From: Moraxellaceae bacterium
GTDB taxonomy: Bacteria > Pseudomonadota > Gammaproteobacteria > Pseudomonadales > Moraxellaceae
DNA length: 64,000 bases
Assembly (NCBI GenBank): GCA_004173455.1
Contig: SECL01000005.1
Location: forward strand, 110,944-174,943
Reading direction: 5' to 3'
Part shown: positions 25,890-35,980 of the stretch, piece by piece
Position numbering within the stretch: the first letter of the stretch is position 1
Layout: each line of letters begins with the position of its first letter
The notes under the pieces: generated by a model
The model's database searches: none
What the model was told of the DNA's origin: nothing
Seen by the model: only the letters and a program-made list of their open reading frames with translations
Made by a program: the position numbers and the translations under genes

Positions 25890-26549
25890 TTAAGCCACAA
25901 ACGTTTGCCACGTGACGCTGCCCAGCACCGTGTGCAAGGTCATTTTAAGCTCATCACCGGATGCCAGCGCGGCCACACCTGCTGGTGTTCCGGTCATGAC
26001 CACATCCTCCACTTCCAAGGTAAATACCTGACTAATATCCACCAGCAATTCCACCACGCCAAATAGCATGTCGGCGGTGTTGCCCTGCTGGCGCACTTCA
26101 TCATTGACACTGAGCTCAAAGCTGGTTTTGCCAAGGTCGCACAGCATATCGGGCGCCAGCCACTGACCCAGCACGCAAGCACCATCAAAGGCCTTGGCAC
26201 GTTCCCATGGCTGGCCTTTTTGTTTAAGCTGGTTTTGCAGGTCACGCAGGGTCAAGTCCAAACCCAGCGTCACCCCAGCAATAGCAGCCTGTGCCTGTTC
26301 ACGCGTGGCATTTTTGAGGCGCCGGCCAATGCGGATCGACAGCTCGCACTCAAAATGACATTCGCCCAGATCACGGTTCCATGCAATGCCCTGCTCTAGC
26401 CCAATCACACTACTGGGCGGCTTTAAAAACAGCACGGGCGTTTCTGGCACGTCATTGCCCAGTTCACGGGCATGTTCGGCATAATTACGGCCTACACAAA
26501 CAATCTTGCTGGGTAGTGGAGAATTGGTCTGGGTACTTAGCGGATTCAT
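25890..26549 (-). CDS. fumarylacetoacetate hydrolase family protein
   Basis: 219 aa, YcgM-like single-domain FAH enzyme. CVGRNYAEHARELGN, the metal site HFECELSIRIG (paired Glu), DLTLRDLQ, AKAFDGACVLG and MTGTPAGV are typical. Members hydrolyse acylpyruvates or decarboxylate oxaloacetate; the substrate here is not known. ATG at 26549 lies 8 nt after AGGA; an adjacent upstream GTG at 26552 is possible. Convergent with the tautomerase gene. Confidence 0.88.
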   Translation of the reverse strand: MNPLSTQTNSPLPSKIVCVGRNYAEHARELGNDVPETPVLFLKPPSSVIGLEQGIAWNRDLGECHFECELSIRIGRRLKNATREQAQAAIAGVTLGLDLTLRDLQNQLKQKGQPWERAKAFDGACVLGQWLAPDMLCDLGKTSFELSVNDEVRQQGNTADMLFGVVELLVDISQVFTLEVEDVVMTGTPAGVAALASGDELKMTLHTVLGSVTWQTFVA

Positions 26550-26691
26550 CACAGCGTCCTACGGCTTTAAACAGTATCAATGTAATCGGCTATGGATTGC
26601 CTGAATAGCCGTTTTGCCCAAAAATTAATCTTGTTGACTGATGAAAGAAATCTATTAAGGCACTTAGAAAACTATGCGCAGGGAGAAAAAT

Positions 26692-26988
26692 CTAAAAAAA
26701 CATTAGTGCCAGCATCAATCCCACCAGCAGCAAAACCAGAATACCGATAGCCAGACTATGGCGGCTTTTATTGGCCGTAATACCAATGGACGCACTAGTA
26801 GCGGACAGCATATGCTGTTGTTCATATGCTTCCACCAGTTCTTTGCTTTGCTTTAAACCAAGACCAGTTTGCTGGCGTACTATCTTAATAGCTTCTATCT
26901 TACGGCCACGACTTAAGGCAGCAATAGCCTGTGTGGACAATGATGAGTTTGCATTGGATGCTTGGCGCTCGGGTTGAGGCATCGTCAT
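26692..26988 (-). CDS. membrane protein with an L7/L12 C-terminal-like domain
   Basis: 98 aa. The segment ALSRGRKIEAIKIVRQQTG and LGLKQSKELVEAYEQ matches the ribosomal L7/L12 C-terminal fold, and a single C-terminal membrane helix (ILVLLLVGLMLALMFF) anchors it. Such small proteins occur scattered in bacteria; function unknown and not a ribosomal protein. GGGAG sits 7 nt before the ATG at 26988. Confidence 0.7.
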   Translation of the reverse strand: MTMPQPERQASNANSSLSTQAIAALSRGRKIEAIKIVRQQTGLGLKQSKELVEAYEQQHMLSATSASIGITANKSRHSLAIGILVLLLVGLMLALMFF

Positions 26989-27230
26989 ATTGGTCTCCCT
27001 GATTGTTTAAGCCACTGGGTGAAAGTCTGCTCATTCAAAGCTGTCAATTGAAACTTAGACATTTAAACATCGGGATTCAAACCTAGCAATGGACACCTTT
27101 CAACTAAAACCAAACTATAGGGATCTGCGTCATCTTTAAAACACGGCTGATACGCATAGGCCACTGCCCAGCGGTCATATGAACTCATTTACCGACCGTA
27201 TAACAACGGGCTTAATTCAGTCTTAAGGTT

Positions 27231-28718
27231 TTAATGCAAAACCACATCATCCACCTTGTCAGTTTTATGGTGCTCGCCAAAACGATCCACAATGGTAGCA
27301 CTCGCTGCATTCAGCCCAAGCACTTCTACCATACTGCCCTGCTTGCGCAACTTGAATACGACTTTGTCCAGTGCCGCTACCGCTGTCACATCCCAAAAAT
27401 GCGCCTGCTGCACATCAATAATAATGTGGGGCAAGGTTTCACTAAAATCAAATGACTGAATAAACGGATGACTAGAAGCAAAAAATACCTGTCCAGTGAC
27501 TGTATAAATGCGACATTGGCCTGCATCCTCCAGCTGGCTACTGACTGCCATAAAATGACCAATCTTGTTGGCAAAAAACACTGAAGCCAGCAGCACGCCA
27601 CAAAACACACCTAGCGCCAGATTATGGGTAGCCACCACGACCGCCACAGTCACCAGCATGACAATATTGCTGGACAATGGATACTGTCGAATGCGAGTAA
27701 TTGACTGCCAGTTAAAGGTGCTTATGGACACCATAATCATCACGGCCACCAGCGCCGCCATGGGAATAATTTTAATCCAGTCACTTAAAAACACCACCAT
27801 GATCAGCAGCAACAAACCCGCCAGAAAGGTAGACAACCGGGTGCGTCCACCGGATTTAACGTTAATCACCGACTGGCCAATCATGGCACAACCTGCCATA
27901 CCACCCAGCAATCCTGTGGCAATATTGGCAATGCCCTGCCCCTTGCACTCACGGTTTTTATCACTGTTGGTATCGGTCATGTCATCTACAATAGTTGCGG
28001 TCATCAGCGATTCCAGTAAGCCCACCGCCGCCAAGCCCAGCGAATACGGCAAAATGATCAGCAAGGTGTCCATGTTCAACGGCACTTGTGGCCATAAAAA
28101 AATTGGCAGTGTATCCGGCAGTTCACCCATGTCCCCGACCGTACTGACGTGCCAGCCCATGAGTACACTAAACGCCGTAATGGCCAAAATGCACACCAGT
28201 GGCGAGGGAATAATACGGCCAATTGTAGGGGCATAGGGAAACAGGTAAATAATGCCCAGTCCGGCCGCTGTTAAGGCATAGACATGCCATGTGACATGAA
28301 TCAGGTGCGGCAATTGCGCCATAAAAATCAGGATCGCCAGCGCATTAACAAAGCCCACCACCACCGAACGCGACACAAAGCGCATCAGTGACCCCAGTTT
28401 TAAGAAACCGGCAATCACCTGAATCAAACCTGTCAGCAAGGTGGCAGCCAGCAGATATTGCAAGCCATGTTCCTTGACCAGCGTGACCATGAGCAGCGCC
28501 ATCGCACCGGTAGCTGCTGAAATCATGGCTGGCCGGCCACCAAAAAATGAAATTACCACCGCCATGGAAAACGAGGCATACAACCCAATTTTGGGATCAA
28601 CCCCGGCAATAATCGAAAAGGCAATGGCTTCTGGAATTAGCGCCAACGCCACAACCATACCGGACAGCACATCGGCACGCACATTGGAAAACCATTGCTG
28701 TTGAATGGAAGCAAACAT
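27231..28718 (-). CDS. SulP-family anion transporter with STAS domain
   Basis: 495 aa inner-membrane transporter. N-terminal [25 protein letters not shown] is the SulP signature, followed by about ten membrane helices including [20 protein letters not shown], and a C-terminal STAS domain ([21 protein letters not shown]). The family carries sulfate, bicarbonate or dicarboxylates; YchM- and BicA-like members of this size often move dicarboxylate or bicarbonate, and I cannot tell which here. Divergent from the SRPBCC gene. Confidence 0.88.
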   Translation of the reverse strand: MFASIQQQWFSNVRADVLSGMVVALALIPEAIAFSIIAGVDPKIGLYASFSMAVVISFFGGRPAMISAATGAMALLMVTLVKEHGLQYLLAATLLTGLIQVIAGFLKLGSLMRFVSRSVVVGFVNALAILIFMAQLPHLIHVTWHVYALTAAGLGIIYLFPYAPTIGRIIPSPLVCILAITAFSVLMGWHVSTVGDMGELPDTLPIFLWPQVPLNMDTLLIILPYSLGLAAVGLLESLMTATIVDDMTDTNSDKNRECKGQGIANIATGLLGGMAGCAMIGQSVINVKSGGRTRLSTFLAGLLLLIMVVFLSDWIKIIPMAALVAVMIMVSISTFNWQSITRIRQYPLSSNIVMLVTVAVVVATHNLALGVFCGVLLASVFFANKIGHFMAVSSQLEDAGQCRIYTVTGQVFFASSHPFIQSFDFSETLPHIIIDVQQAHFWDVTAVAALDKVVFKLRKQGSMVEVLGLNAASATIVDRFGEHHKTDKVDDVVLH

Positions 28719-29023
28719 ATTAAAAACTCAATAAAACTGAAAATCTGGCTAGGCTGACTAAACCTATAACCGGTGAACGCCAGTGCGCCACACTCATCAC
28801 ATGAAAAACGCAGGGCAAATCTGCAAAAGCCTGCATCAGACAGACCAATAAAATTTTTAAATTTTTGAAAATTAAGGTGACGTAGGCTGGTGTAGCGGAT
28901 GACAGTGCATAAGCAATAAAGCGGAAACACAAATATGAATGGATTTTAGCACAATTCTGCCGTTTTTCTGCACGATCTTGCTCTAGAATAACCAATCACG
29001 GAACACGTCGATTAGGATATCAC
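28719..29023. other. divergent intergenic region, sulP / SRPBCC gene
   Basis: AT-rich, must hold promoters in both directions; I see no clear -35/-10 pair, operator or RNA. Open frames on the minus strand here have no ribosome site or family and look spurious. Confidence 0.4.
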
Positions 29024-30379
29024 ATGCATACGATGATAAAAAAAGCCATGTTGAATAAAGCTGCGCCAGTCATTGGCTTAGGTCTAATGATGAGTGTGAG
29101 CAGCCACGCCGCGATGGTGAACTGGCAAGATACCATGCCCTCGTCCATCAAACCTTTTGCAGGCAATGCCGCACAACTGGCACGACTAGTAGACAATGAC
29201 ATCATGGTGTATAGCCATCCTGCCCAATCACTGAATGTTCCCAGCAAAAAAGGCATATTGCATTATAACAATGCGCGCTTTAGTTCAGCCGCCATCATTG
29301 TACCTGCCAAACCGGAACAGGTAAAACAGCTACTGGCGCAATATTCCGGCTATGCTGGCCTGTTCCCGACCCTAACCAAAGCTACCGTGATTGAGCAATC
29401 TGGCAACATGACCCAAATGAAATATCGCATTCATGTGCCAGTGCCCATTCCGATCCTTAGCTTCAATGAAGACGTGGTGATGCAGCATCAGGTCAATGCC
29501 AATAGTATTCAAACGTTGATTTTAGATTCACCTATCCAGTATGGCATGGGTAAGTTTGAGTGGTTTCCGGTCGATAGTACCCATACGCTGGTCACACTGA
29601 CCCAATGGGGTGATTTGGATAAGCCCAAGGGTTTCTTGGTCAGTACAATTTTAAAGGCCATTCCTGAGGTCAAACAGGGCATTCCGCAAAGTGTAGACAC
29701 CTTTGTGCTAGAAACCCTTAAACGCAAATTTGATCCAGATGGCAAATTGCCTACCCAAGGGCCGCGCCAATTGCCTTACAAAAAGCTGCAACAGGATGAA
29801 ATTCAACTGGTACAACAACTCAATGCCCGCTCCGGCAGTCCGGTCATGTTTATTCATCGCCCAGTGAACATGCCGTACAGCAACCGAGCGGAAGCACTGC
29901 AATTTGTCAGCACTTACGCCACCTTGCGAGCATCCACAGCACGCAGCGCACAGGTATTGGGTTCACCGGCCAACTTCAAAAATATGTTTAGTCAGGTCAG
30001 TAAAGTCGAGGTAAAACCGCTCGGCAATCAGGCCAGTGAAGCCGCAGTTACGGTTAAAGTCGGTCTTGGCGTGATTGCCATTCCCTTTAAGATTAACCTG
30101 CGTTATTACAATGAACCGAACAACAAGCTGTATTATCAAGCCAATGGCGGTGATATTGAATACATGCAAGGCCAGATGCAATTTAGCCCGCTCCCCGGTA
30201 CACAGTCCAGTCCGCAAACTTTTTTAAGTATGACCAGTGCTGGCAAGATTGGTGATAACGCACCGTTTTTACTCAAAATTGGCAAATCATTGCCTTATTC
30301 GGATCTGTTACCCACGGTAGGCGGTGCGCCGGTATTTATTTATAAGGCCAATAACTATCTGGCCAAGTCAGCGGCTTAA
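29024..30379 (+). CDS. secreted protein with SRPBCC/START-like domains
   Basis: 451 aa with signal peptide (APVIGLGLMMSVSSHA) and no later membrane helix, so periplasmic or secreted. The first half has a polyketide-cyclase/START-like pattern: IIVPAKPEQVKQLLAQYSGY, FPTLTKATVIEQSG, then FEWFPVDSTHTLVTLTQWGD. The second half, rich in beta-strands, repeats a similar layout around VSKVEVKPLG and KINLRYYNEP, suggesting two lipid-binding-type domains. Ligand unknown. AGGA is 6 nt before the ATG at 29024. Confidence 0.65.
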   Translation: MHTMIKKAMLNKAAPVIGLGLMMSVSSHAAMVNWQDTMPSSIKPFAGNAAQLARLVDNDIMVYSHPAQSLNVPSKKGILHYNNARFSSAAIIVPAKPEQVKQLLAQYSGYAGLFPTLTKATVIEQSGNMTQMKYRIHVPVPIPILSFNEDVVMQHQVNANSIQTLILDSPIQYGMGKFEWFPVDSTHTLVTLTQWGDLDKPKGFLVSTILKAIPEVKQGIPQSVDTFVLETLKRKFDPDGKLPTQGPRQLPYKKLQQDEIQLVQQLNARSGSPVMFIHRPVNMPYSNRAEALQFVSTYATLRASTARSAQVLGSPANFKNMFSQVSKVEVKPLGNQASEAAVTVKVGLGVIAIPFKINLRYYNEPNNKLYYQANGGDIEYMQGQMQFSPLPGTQSSPQTFLSMTSAGKIGDNAPFLLKIGKSLPYSDLLPTVGGAPVFIYKANNYLAKSAA

Positions 30380-30397
30380 CGTTATTTTTCAGTTAGG

Positions 30398-30449
30398 GCA
30401 AGCATTAAGCAAAGGTAGCCTTTCAAAAAATTGAAATTCTAATGCTTGC
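30398..30449 (+). terminator. possible terminator after the SRPBCC gene
   Basis: A 10-bp stem GCAAGCATTA/TAATGCTTGC with a long loop that itself has a TTTCAA/TTGAAA hairpin, followed by TTTAA. The T-run is short, so weak. Confidence 0.35.
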
Positions 30450-30469
30450 TTTAATCGCTAAAAACTCCA

Positions 30470-30814
30470 TTAACAAAATTTTTTATATACAGCATATTGG
30501 AATGTATTCTCTAGAACTATATTCTCTGGACTGTCTTCATCTTTGAAACTAAGAATATTACCATCTAAACTGTAAGTAGCTAGTGAATCTAAGTAGTATT
30601 TTGCTGAATCACATAAAATGACAGTATTAGATATGATTTCAACTGAAGTTACGATTTTGTATTTATATGCCACTCTTTTAGGACTTGACAAAAGGGTAAA
30701 AGAATCAAAATCAAAAAATATTTCACCTTGATTTTTACCAATATCCATCCAAGTAGAAGCTAATGCGATTGAATTAAAAAAAAGCCCAGTTACTACTATA
30801 ATAAAATATTTCAT
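30470..30814 (-). CDS. small secreted protein, surface-adhesin-E-like
   Basis: 114 aa with signal peptide (MKYFIIVVTGLFFNSIALA). The mature part opens STWMDIGKNQGEIFFDFDSF, recalling the Trp-Gly and Tyr/Phe-Asp-x-x-Ser start of Adhesin_E domains, and has two cysteines (VILCDSAKYY and the last residue) that may pair. Similarity is suggestive only. Lies 20 bp downstream of the RHH gene on the same strand, so probably one transcript; AT-rich like it. Confidence 0.55.
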   Translation of the reverse strand: MKYFIIVVTGLFFNSIALASTWMDIGKNQGEIFFDFDSFTLLSSPKRVAYKYKIVTSVEIISNTVILCDSAKYYLDSLATYSLDGNILSFKDEDSPENIVLENTFQYAVYKKFC

Positions 30815-30833
30815 TAATCAATTTCCTTAATTC

Positions 30834-31166
30834 TTAATGCCGAAAAATATCAATAGTAATACCTATCGGATGTAACTGATAATTAAAACCATAATTTTTA
30901 TTTTCTTGAATTATAGCCTGTATTGCACTCGTAATAGCTTGTGGACAATAATGCATCAAAACATTAATAGTCTGGTCTTTAATAACTTTCTCTTCTATAA
31001 AAATAGCTATTTTTCCTCTAACACAATCATTTATTATTTTATAAGATTTTGTGTACTCATAATCATTTAAAATTTTTAAAATTGTATCACTTGGAGTATC
31101 AAAGCCATCGCGTAAATTTTCCAATCTTGAATATACTTCATTAGATATTCGAATAGGCTTACTCAT
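30834..31166 (-). CDS. ribbon-helix-helix type DNA-binding protein
   Basis: 110 aa. The N-terminal KPIRISNEVYSRLENLRDG followed by TPSDTILKILNDY fits an RHH fold (beta strand, two helices) as in CopG or SeqA-N-like regulators. The C-terminal 70 residues (from about YKIINDC) form a separate domain of unknown function with several Ile-rich strands. An operator-like palindrome overlaps its promoter (31193-31221), so autorepression is likely. Heads a two-gene unit with the small secreted protein. No toxin partner of a usual type is adjacent. Confidence 0.6.
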   Translation of the reverse strand: MSKPIRISNEVYSRLENLRDGFDTPSDTILKILNDYEYTKSYKIINDCVRGKIAIFIEEKVIKDQTINVLMHYCPQAITSAIQAIIQENKNYGFNYQLHPIGITIDIFRH

Positions 31167-31192
31167 AAAATTATCTCACATATGTTTTGCAC

Positions 31193-31221
31193 ATTGTAAC
31201 TTTGTTACATATTTAAAACAA
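31193..31221 (-). promoter_or_regulatory. promoter with overlapping operator-like palindrome
   Basis: On the minus strand: TTGTTT (31216-31221), 17-nt spacer, TACAAT (31193-31198). The perfect palindrome TGTAAC-AAA-GTTACA (31195-31209) covers the -10 and part of the spacer, 29 nt upstream of the RHH start. Binding there would block the promoter. Confidence 0.55.
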
Positions 31222-31359
31222 GTGAATAACTTACTCTTTTAATATTTTTTGCCATTTGCCTGTTGTTTTTTTTAAATTTCTCTGTTTAATTAATGCTTCT
31301 TTAAATTTTAAATTTACACCAATTGGCGAATATACCTACCTGCTACTACAGCAAACAGC

Positions 31360-31461
31360 ATGGACTGGGCAAGCTTAAAACTGGTGTTTCAGCCTGTCAC
31401 TAAAAACCGCATCAAACACTGGTATCTGGTGGGAGTAGTGCATGACCAGTGGACGATTTAG
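31360..31461 (+). pseudogene. probable 3' remnant of a gene
   Basis: An open frame reading MDWASLKLVFQPVTK then NRIKHWYLVGVVHDQWTI-stop, continuing upstream without start or ribosome site to a stop near 31309. Residue composition (Trp, aromatic-hydrophobic alternation) and higher GC than its AT-rich surroundings suggest true coding sequence. It looks like the C-terminal end of a small secreted or lipoprotein-type protein; the 5' part is missing. Confidence 0.4.
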
Positions 31462-31471
31462 GGTTTTTTAC

Positions 31472-32392
31472 TTATAAATTGACCACGCGCTTGGGCTGTA
31501 ACTGCTGCTCATCATTCACTACACCTAAGCCCAAAAACCGCTCACCGGCAAATACCAGTATTTCACCCTGCGGCAAACCACTCAGCATCACAGCCTGCCC
31601 ACGGCAAAAATACACATCCTCACCATGCTCAAGGTTGACACGGGGAAAGTCTTTCACAGATTCATACACCGGCAATAACAAGCTATCCCGTTGCTGCTCG
31701 GTCAGGCTTTCCAGATACTCAATGCTAATGCCATTACGATCTGGGCCTTCATTTAATGTAAAATGCCCAGTGGTGGTGCGATGCAGGGCTTTGACATACG
31801 CTCCAGAACCCAGCGCCTTGCCAATATCTTCAGCCAGCGTGCGAATATAAGTACCCTTGCTACAGCGCACTTGCAGGCTAATTGTATCTTGGGTAAAACC
31901 CAGCAACTCTAGCTGATAAATTGTCACTGGCCGCGCTGGCCGCTCAATTTCGATACCCGCACGTGCCAGCTCATACAGGGGTCTGCCATCTTTTTTTAAG
32001 GCGGAATACATTGGGGGTACTTGCATAATTGGGCCACGCAAACCCGATAACGCCTGCTCAATCACTGCTTCTGATAAAGCAGGAATGGCAAATTGCTCCA
32101 CCACCTCACCTTCAGCATCAGCAGTGGTGGTGGTCGCTCCCAGTTGAATGGTGGTCTGATAGGTTTTATTGGCATCCAGCAGGTAATGCGAAAACTTGGT
32201 GGCCTCACCCAGACAAATCGGCAGCAAACCGGTGGCCAGTGGATCAAGTGCACCCGTGTGTCCGCCCTTTTCCGCCCTGAAAATCCAGCGGACTTTTTGC
32301 AAGGCGGCATTGGAACTAATGCCCAGCGGCTTGTTCAGTAAAATAATGCCATTCACGGGTCGGCGCTGGATTTTCTGGCGAGGCTGCTTCAT
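31472..32392 (-). CDS. truB: tRNA pseudouridine-55 synthase
   Basis: Makes pseudouridine 55 in the T-loop of tRNAs. 306 aa from the chosen start. [40 protein letters not shown] with the catalytic Asp, [15 protein letters not shown], and [14 protein letters not shown] are all standard; a C-terminal PUA-like domain follows. The start at 32392 (MKQPRQK) matches the length of Acinetobacter TruB; an ATG at 32428 adds 12 residues that do not look conserved. Neither has a clear ribosome site. Downstream of the rbfA-infB-nusA-rimP block but separated by the Hsp20 fragment. Confidence 0.95.
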   Translation of the reverse strand: MKQPRQKIQRRPVNGIILLNKPLGISSNAALQKVRWIFRAEKGGHTGALDPLATGLLPICLGEATKFSHYLLDANKTYQTTIQLGATTTTADAEGEVVEQFAIPALSEAVIEQALSGLRGPIMQVPPMYSALKKDGRPLYELARAGIEIERPARPVTIYQLELLGFTQDTISLQVRCSKGTYIRTLAEDIGKALGSGAYVKALHRTTTGHFTLNEGPDRNGISIEYLESLTEQQRDSLLLPVYESVKDFPRVNLEHGEDVYFCRGQAVMLSGLPQGEILVFAGERFLGLGVVNDEQQLQPKRVVNL

Positions 32393-32475
32393 GGGCAATA
32401 CAATGTTCAGGCAAATATCAGCGCGCATTCTAGCAAAATCAGCTTCAAGATGCAGAATAGTCCTTACTGATTTTT

Positions 32476-32703
32476 ATGGTTGATGACGCAAATCAAATTG
32501 CTCAGCGCGCCTTCAAGCTGGCGCTACAACTGGATGAGTATATTGCAGTGCAACAAGCCGTTTATGAAAATGGCTTGCTCAAGGTGGATTTACAGCGGGT
32601 GATCCCTGAGGAAAAACTACCGTGTAAAATTGTCATTCAGGCAACACAGAATCAACAGCAAACACTAGAGCATGCGCAAACTGTCATTGCTACCGAACAG
32701 TAA
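32476..32703 (+). pseudogene. 5'-truncated Hsp20/IbpA small heat-shock protein
   Basis: 75 codons. QIAQRAFKLALQLDEYI and YENGLLKVDLQRVIPEEKLP match the second half of the alpha-crystallin domain and tail of IbpA-type proteins (E. coli: NGLLYIDLERVIPEAKKP). The N-terminal region and first half of the domain, about 80 residues, are missing, and no Hsp20-like sequence is seen upstream in any frame. No ribosome site before the ATG. Could still encode a stand-alone fragment, but a remnant is more likely. Confidence 0.65.
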
Positions 32704-32730
32704 TGCCTACTATTAATCCTTGCAATAAGC

Positions 32731-32761
32731 AAAAAAACCACGAATTATCGTGGCTTTTTTA
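32731..32761. terminator. bidirectional terminator
   Basis: CCACGA-ATTA-TCGTGG stem at 32738-32753, flanked by a run of seven A on the left and six T on the right. Sits between the Hsp20 fragment (+) and the 3' end of rbfA (-) and can end both. Confidence 0.8.
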
Positions 32762-32789
32762 TACAGATATTTAACAGCAATAGTGCTAA

Positions 32790-33215
32790 TTATTGGTCTG
32801 TATTGTCAATTCCAGAACTGTCGGTGACGTCATCGCTTGATTCATCAGGACGTACTGCCTTGGCAATCAAATCCATCATGTAATTGCCATGTGCCGTCAC
32901 ATTGTCATAATGAAAACGTAAACGTGGGGTAATCCGAGTTTTAATCCGGCGACCCAGTTCCTGACGCAAGAAGCCAGCCGCACCGTTTAACACATCCAGT
33001 GTATCCTGATGTGCCTGTGCGTTTTGATCATTGATCAGTTCACGGCCCATCACAGTCACATAGACATCAGAATAGCCCATATCCGGACTGACCTTAATGC
33101 CGGAAATAGTGACCAGACCGCCCAGACGTGGATCTTTTAACTCTGAGCGGATCAGGTCAGACAGCTCACGCTGCACCTGATCGCCCATGCGTTTTAATCG
33201 TTGGCTACCCGCCAT
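32790..33215 (-). CDS. rbfA: 30S ribosome-binding factor A
   Basis: Cold-shock and late 30S maturation factor that binds near helix 1 of 16S rRNA. 141 aa; RLKRMGDQVQRELSDLIRSELKDPRLG and VTISGIKVSPDMGYSDVYVTV are the family core, with FLRQELGRRIKTRITPRLRFHYD forming the KH-like second half and an acidic tail. The ATG overlaps the infB stop by one base, so it is translationally coupled. Last gene of the rimP-nusA-infB-rbfA unit. Confidence 0.95.
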   Translation of the reverse strand: MAGSQRLKRMGDQVQRELSDLIRSELKDPRLGGLVTISGIKVSPDMGYSDVYVTVMGRELINDQNAQAHQDTLDVLNGAAGFLRQELGRRIKTRITPRLRFHYDNVTAHGNYMMDLIAKAVRPDESSDDVTDSSGIDNTDQ

Positions 33216-35968
33216 TAAAGACTCCGTGCAATTTGTTGAACGTCGTACACTTCAATCTTGTCCAGTTCCTGAATGTCGTTATAGCCTTTTACTGCCAGAC
33301 CACATTCAATCCCTGCACGCACGTCGTTCACATCATCTTTATGACGACGCAGTGATTCCAGTTCACCTTGGAATACCACCACATCATTACGCAGCACGCG
33401 GATTGGCTTGTTGCGGTAAATCGTTCCTTCCATCACCATACAGCCTGCTGCTGCACCAAACTTGCTAGAACGGAATACCTGACGAACCTGCGCCACGCCC
33501 AGAATGGTTTCACGATGTTCTGGCGCCAGCTTGCCACTCATAGCGGCCTTGACGTCATCAATCATCTCGTAAATCACGCTGTAATAACGTAAGTCTACAC
33601 CGTCCTGATCACACTTGATGCGGGCTGCACCATCGGCACGCACGTTAAAGCCCAGTAACACGGCATCAGAAGATTCTGCCAGTGACACATCAGATTCGGT
33701 AATCGCACCAACACCTGAGCTAATGATCCGAACATGCACATCATCAATGGATAGGTCATTCAAGGCTGCACTAATAGCTTCCAGTGTACCGCGCACATCG
33801 GTTTTCAAGACCAGATTAACGGTTGGCACATCTTTCTTGCCCATTGACGCCATGATATTTTCCAGACGCATGGCGCTAGCACGTTCCAGACGGTTTTGAC
33901 GCTCACGGGCACCACGGAAATCAGCCACTTCACGGGCTTTTTTCTCATCGCTAACTACAAGCACTTCATCACCGGCATTTGGCGCTTCTGGCAAACCCAG
34001 AATTTCCACAGGAATTGATGGGCCAGCCGATTTAATGGGCTTGCCATTTTCATCGCTCATGGCACGCACACGACCATAGGATGCACCCGCCAGTACCAGA
34101 TCACCCACATTCAAGGTACCTTTTTGTACTAGAATGCTGGCTACTGCACCACGGCCTTTGTCCACACGCGCTTCAATCACCACGCCTTGCGCTGCACCTT
34201 CATCAGATGCGGTCAGTTCCAGCAATTCAGCCTGAATGGAAATTAGATCCAGCAACTCATCAACGCCTAGACCGCTATGGGCAGATACCAGCGCAACGGG
34301 TACATCACCACCCCATTTCTCAGGCACAAGCTGCTTGGCAGTTAGTTCATTCAATACGCGGTCTGGATCAGCACTTTCCTTGTCCATCTTGTTGATGGCA
34401 ACAATGATTGGCGTTCCGGCAGCACGCGCATGGTCAATGGCTTCAGCAGTTTGTGGCATTACACCATCGTCTGCTGCGACAACCAGTACCACAATATCGG
34501 TTGCCTTGGCACCGCGTGAACGCATAGCGGTAAATGCCGCATGGCCTGGGGTATCAAGGAAAGTAATAATGCCTTTGTCAGTTTCGACATGATAAGCACC
34601 GATATGCTGGGTAATCCCGCCTGCTTCACCAGCCGCAACCTTGGCGCGACGAATGTAATCCAGCAGGGATGTTTTACCATGGTCAACGTGACCCATGATA
34701 GTCACTACTGGCGGACGGGTTTTTTCAGCACCACGCTCTTTACGCGCAGCTTCCATCAGGTTGTCTTCCATGGCGGTATCACTGACCAGCACTGGATTGT
34801 GGCCTAACTCTTCAACCACCAGCGATGCGGTAGACTGATCAACACTTTGATCCTGCGTCACCATTTCACCCATTTTCATCAGGGTTTTAATGACTTCGCG
34901 TACCTTCACAGCCATTTTCTGCGCCAGATCAGCAACCACAATGGTTTCACCAATCTGCACATCATAAACCTGCTTTTCAACTGGTTTTTCAAAGCCATGC
35001 TTGTTGGGCTGGCTGGACTTTAAGCCACGTTTGTTGGGCTGGAAGCTTTGCTCTTCCTGACCACGACTCTTGCCACGGCTCTTGCCACCACGTGAATTGG
35101 TTGTTGCACCACCACGCTTGATTTCACGGTTTTCTTTGTCAAATGACTCTTCATAAGCACGACCAACCAGACCAGCGGCCAGTGGTGTATTGTCCTCAAC
35201 CACTTTAATGCTAATGTCATCGCTGGCATACTTGGTCGCCATTTGACGCATTTGTTCCAGTGTTCGTTTTTGTGCTTCTTCAGCGGCCACACGACGTGCA
35301 GCTTCTTCAGTGGCTTTGAGACGCGCTTCTTCGATCTCGCGGGATTTTTTCTCTTCCGCAGTCTCGGACTTGCCACGAACTTCAGTTTTGCGTGACTCTG
35401 CCTTGCGACCTTCCGGTTTGGCAGGCGCTTTAGCAGGTGCACTGACAATAGCATCGCCATTGCGCTTTCTTACTACTACCTCAGTCTTGGCACTGCCACC
35501 CGCCTTGTTATCCGACTGATGGGCAGCACGCATGGCATCCAGCGTGGCCTTTTGGCGCGCATCTGCTTCCACACGTGACTGGCTATGAGCATTTTCGCGT
35601 GCCACCATATCCGCACGCGCTTTATCGGCAGCTTCAGACTTGGCTTTAACTTCGGCGGCCAGTGCTGCTGGATCAGGTTTTACAAACGTATGTTTTTTAC
35701 GCACTTCAACATTAATGGTTTTGGCCTTACCACTGGTACTGGCAACCTTCGCCGTACTGGTGGTTTTGCGCTTTAATGTAATATTGGTGTTGGCAGGTGC
35801 CTGACCATGGGAACGTTTCAAATAAGCGACCAGTTGCTCTTGCTCTGATTCAGAAATAATGGCGTCTGCATTGCGGCCGGGCAAGCCAGCTTCTGTCAAT
35901 TGCTCGAGCAGCTTCTCGACTGGACGCCCCACATTTTTTGCCAATTCTTTTACGGTTTTGTCCGTCAT
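33215..35968 (-). CDS. infB: translation initiation factor IF-2
   Basis: GTPase that brings fMet-tRNA to the 30S subunit. 917 aa: N-terminal IF2N domain ([20 protein letters not shown]), a long charged Ala/Lys/Glu-rich linker (about 100-330), a second IF2N-type segment, then the G domain with [14 protein letters not shown], the DTPGHAAF motif and NKMDK, followed by domains II-IV with [15 protein letters not shown]. Complete. Ten bases separate it from nusA upstream. Confidence 0.97.
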   Translation of the reverse strand: MTDKTVKELAKNVGRPVEKLLEQLTEAGLPGRNADAIISESEQEQLVAYLKRSHGQAPANTNITLKRKTTSTAKVASTSGKAKTINVEVRKKHTFVKPDPAALAAEVKAKSEAADKARADMVARENAHSQSRVEADARQKATLDAMRAAHQSDNKAGGSAKTEVVVRKRNGDAIVSAPAKAPAKPEGRKAESRKTEVRGKSETAEEKKSREIEEARLKATEEAARRVAAEEAQKRTLEQMRQMATKYASDDISIKVVEDNTPLAAGLVGRAYEESFDKENREIKRGGATTNSRGGKSRGKSRGQEEQSFQPNKRGLKSSQPNKHGFEKPVEKQVYDVQIGETIVVADLAQKMAVKVREVIKTLMKMGEMVTQDQSVDQSTASLVVEELGHNPVLVSDTAMEDNLMEAARKERGAEKTRPPVVTIMGHVDHGKTSLLDYIRRAKVAAGEAGGITQHIGAYHVETDKGIITFLDTPGHAAFTAMRSRGAKATDIVVLVVAADDGVMPQTAEAIDHARAAGTPIIVAINKMDKESADPDRVLNELTAKQLVPEKWGGDVPVALVSAHSGLGVDELLDLISIQAELLELTASDEGAAQGVVIEARVDKGRGAVASILVQKGTLNVGDLVLAGASYGRVRAMSDENGKPIKSAGPSIPVEILGLPEAPNAGDEVLVVSDEKKAREVADFRGARERQNRLERASAMRLENIMASMGKKDVPTVNLVLKTDVRGTLEAISAALNDLSIDDVHVRIISSGVGAITESDVSLAESSDAVLLGFNVRADGAARIKCDQDGVDLRYYSVIYEMIDDVKAAMSGKLAPEHRETILGVAQVRQVFRSSKFGAAAGCMVMEGTIYRNKPIRVLRNDVVVFQGELESLRRHKDDVNDVRAGIECGLAVKGYNDIQELDKIEVYDVQQIARSL

Positions 35969-35980
35969 AATGCTCTACCC

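Noticed and set aside
28720..28995. 91-residue minus-strand frame upstream of sulP
   Set aside because: No ribosome site, no conserved pattern, occupies a divergent promoter region.
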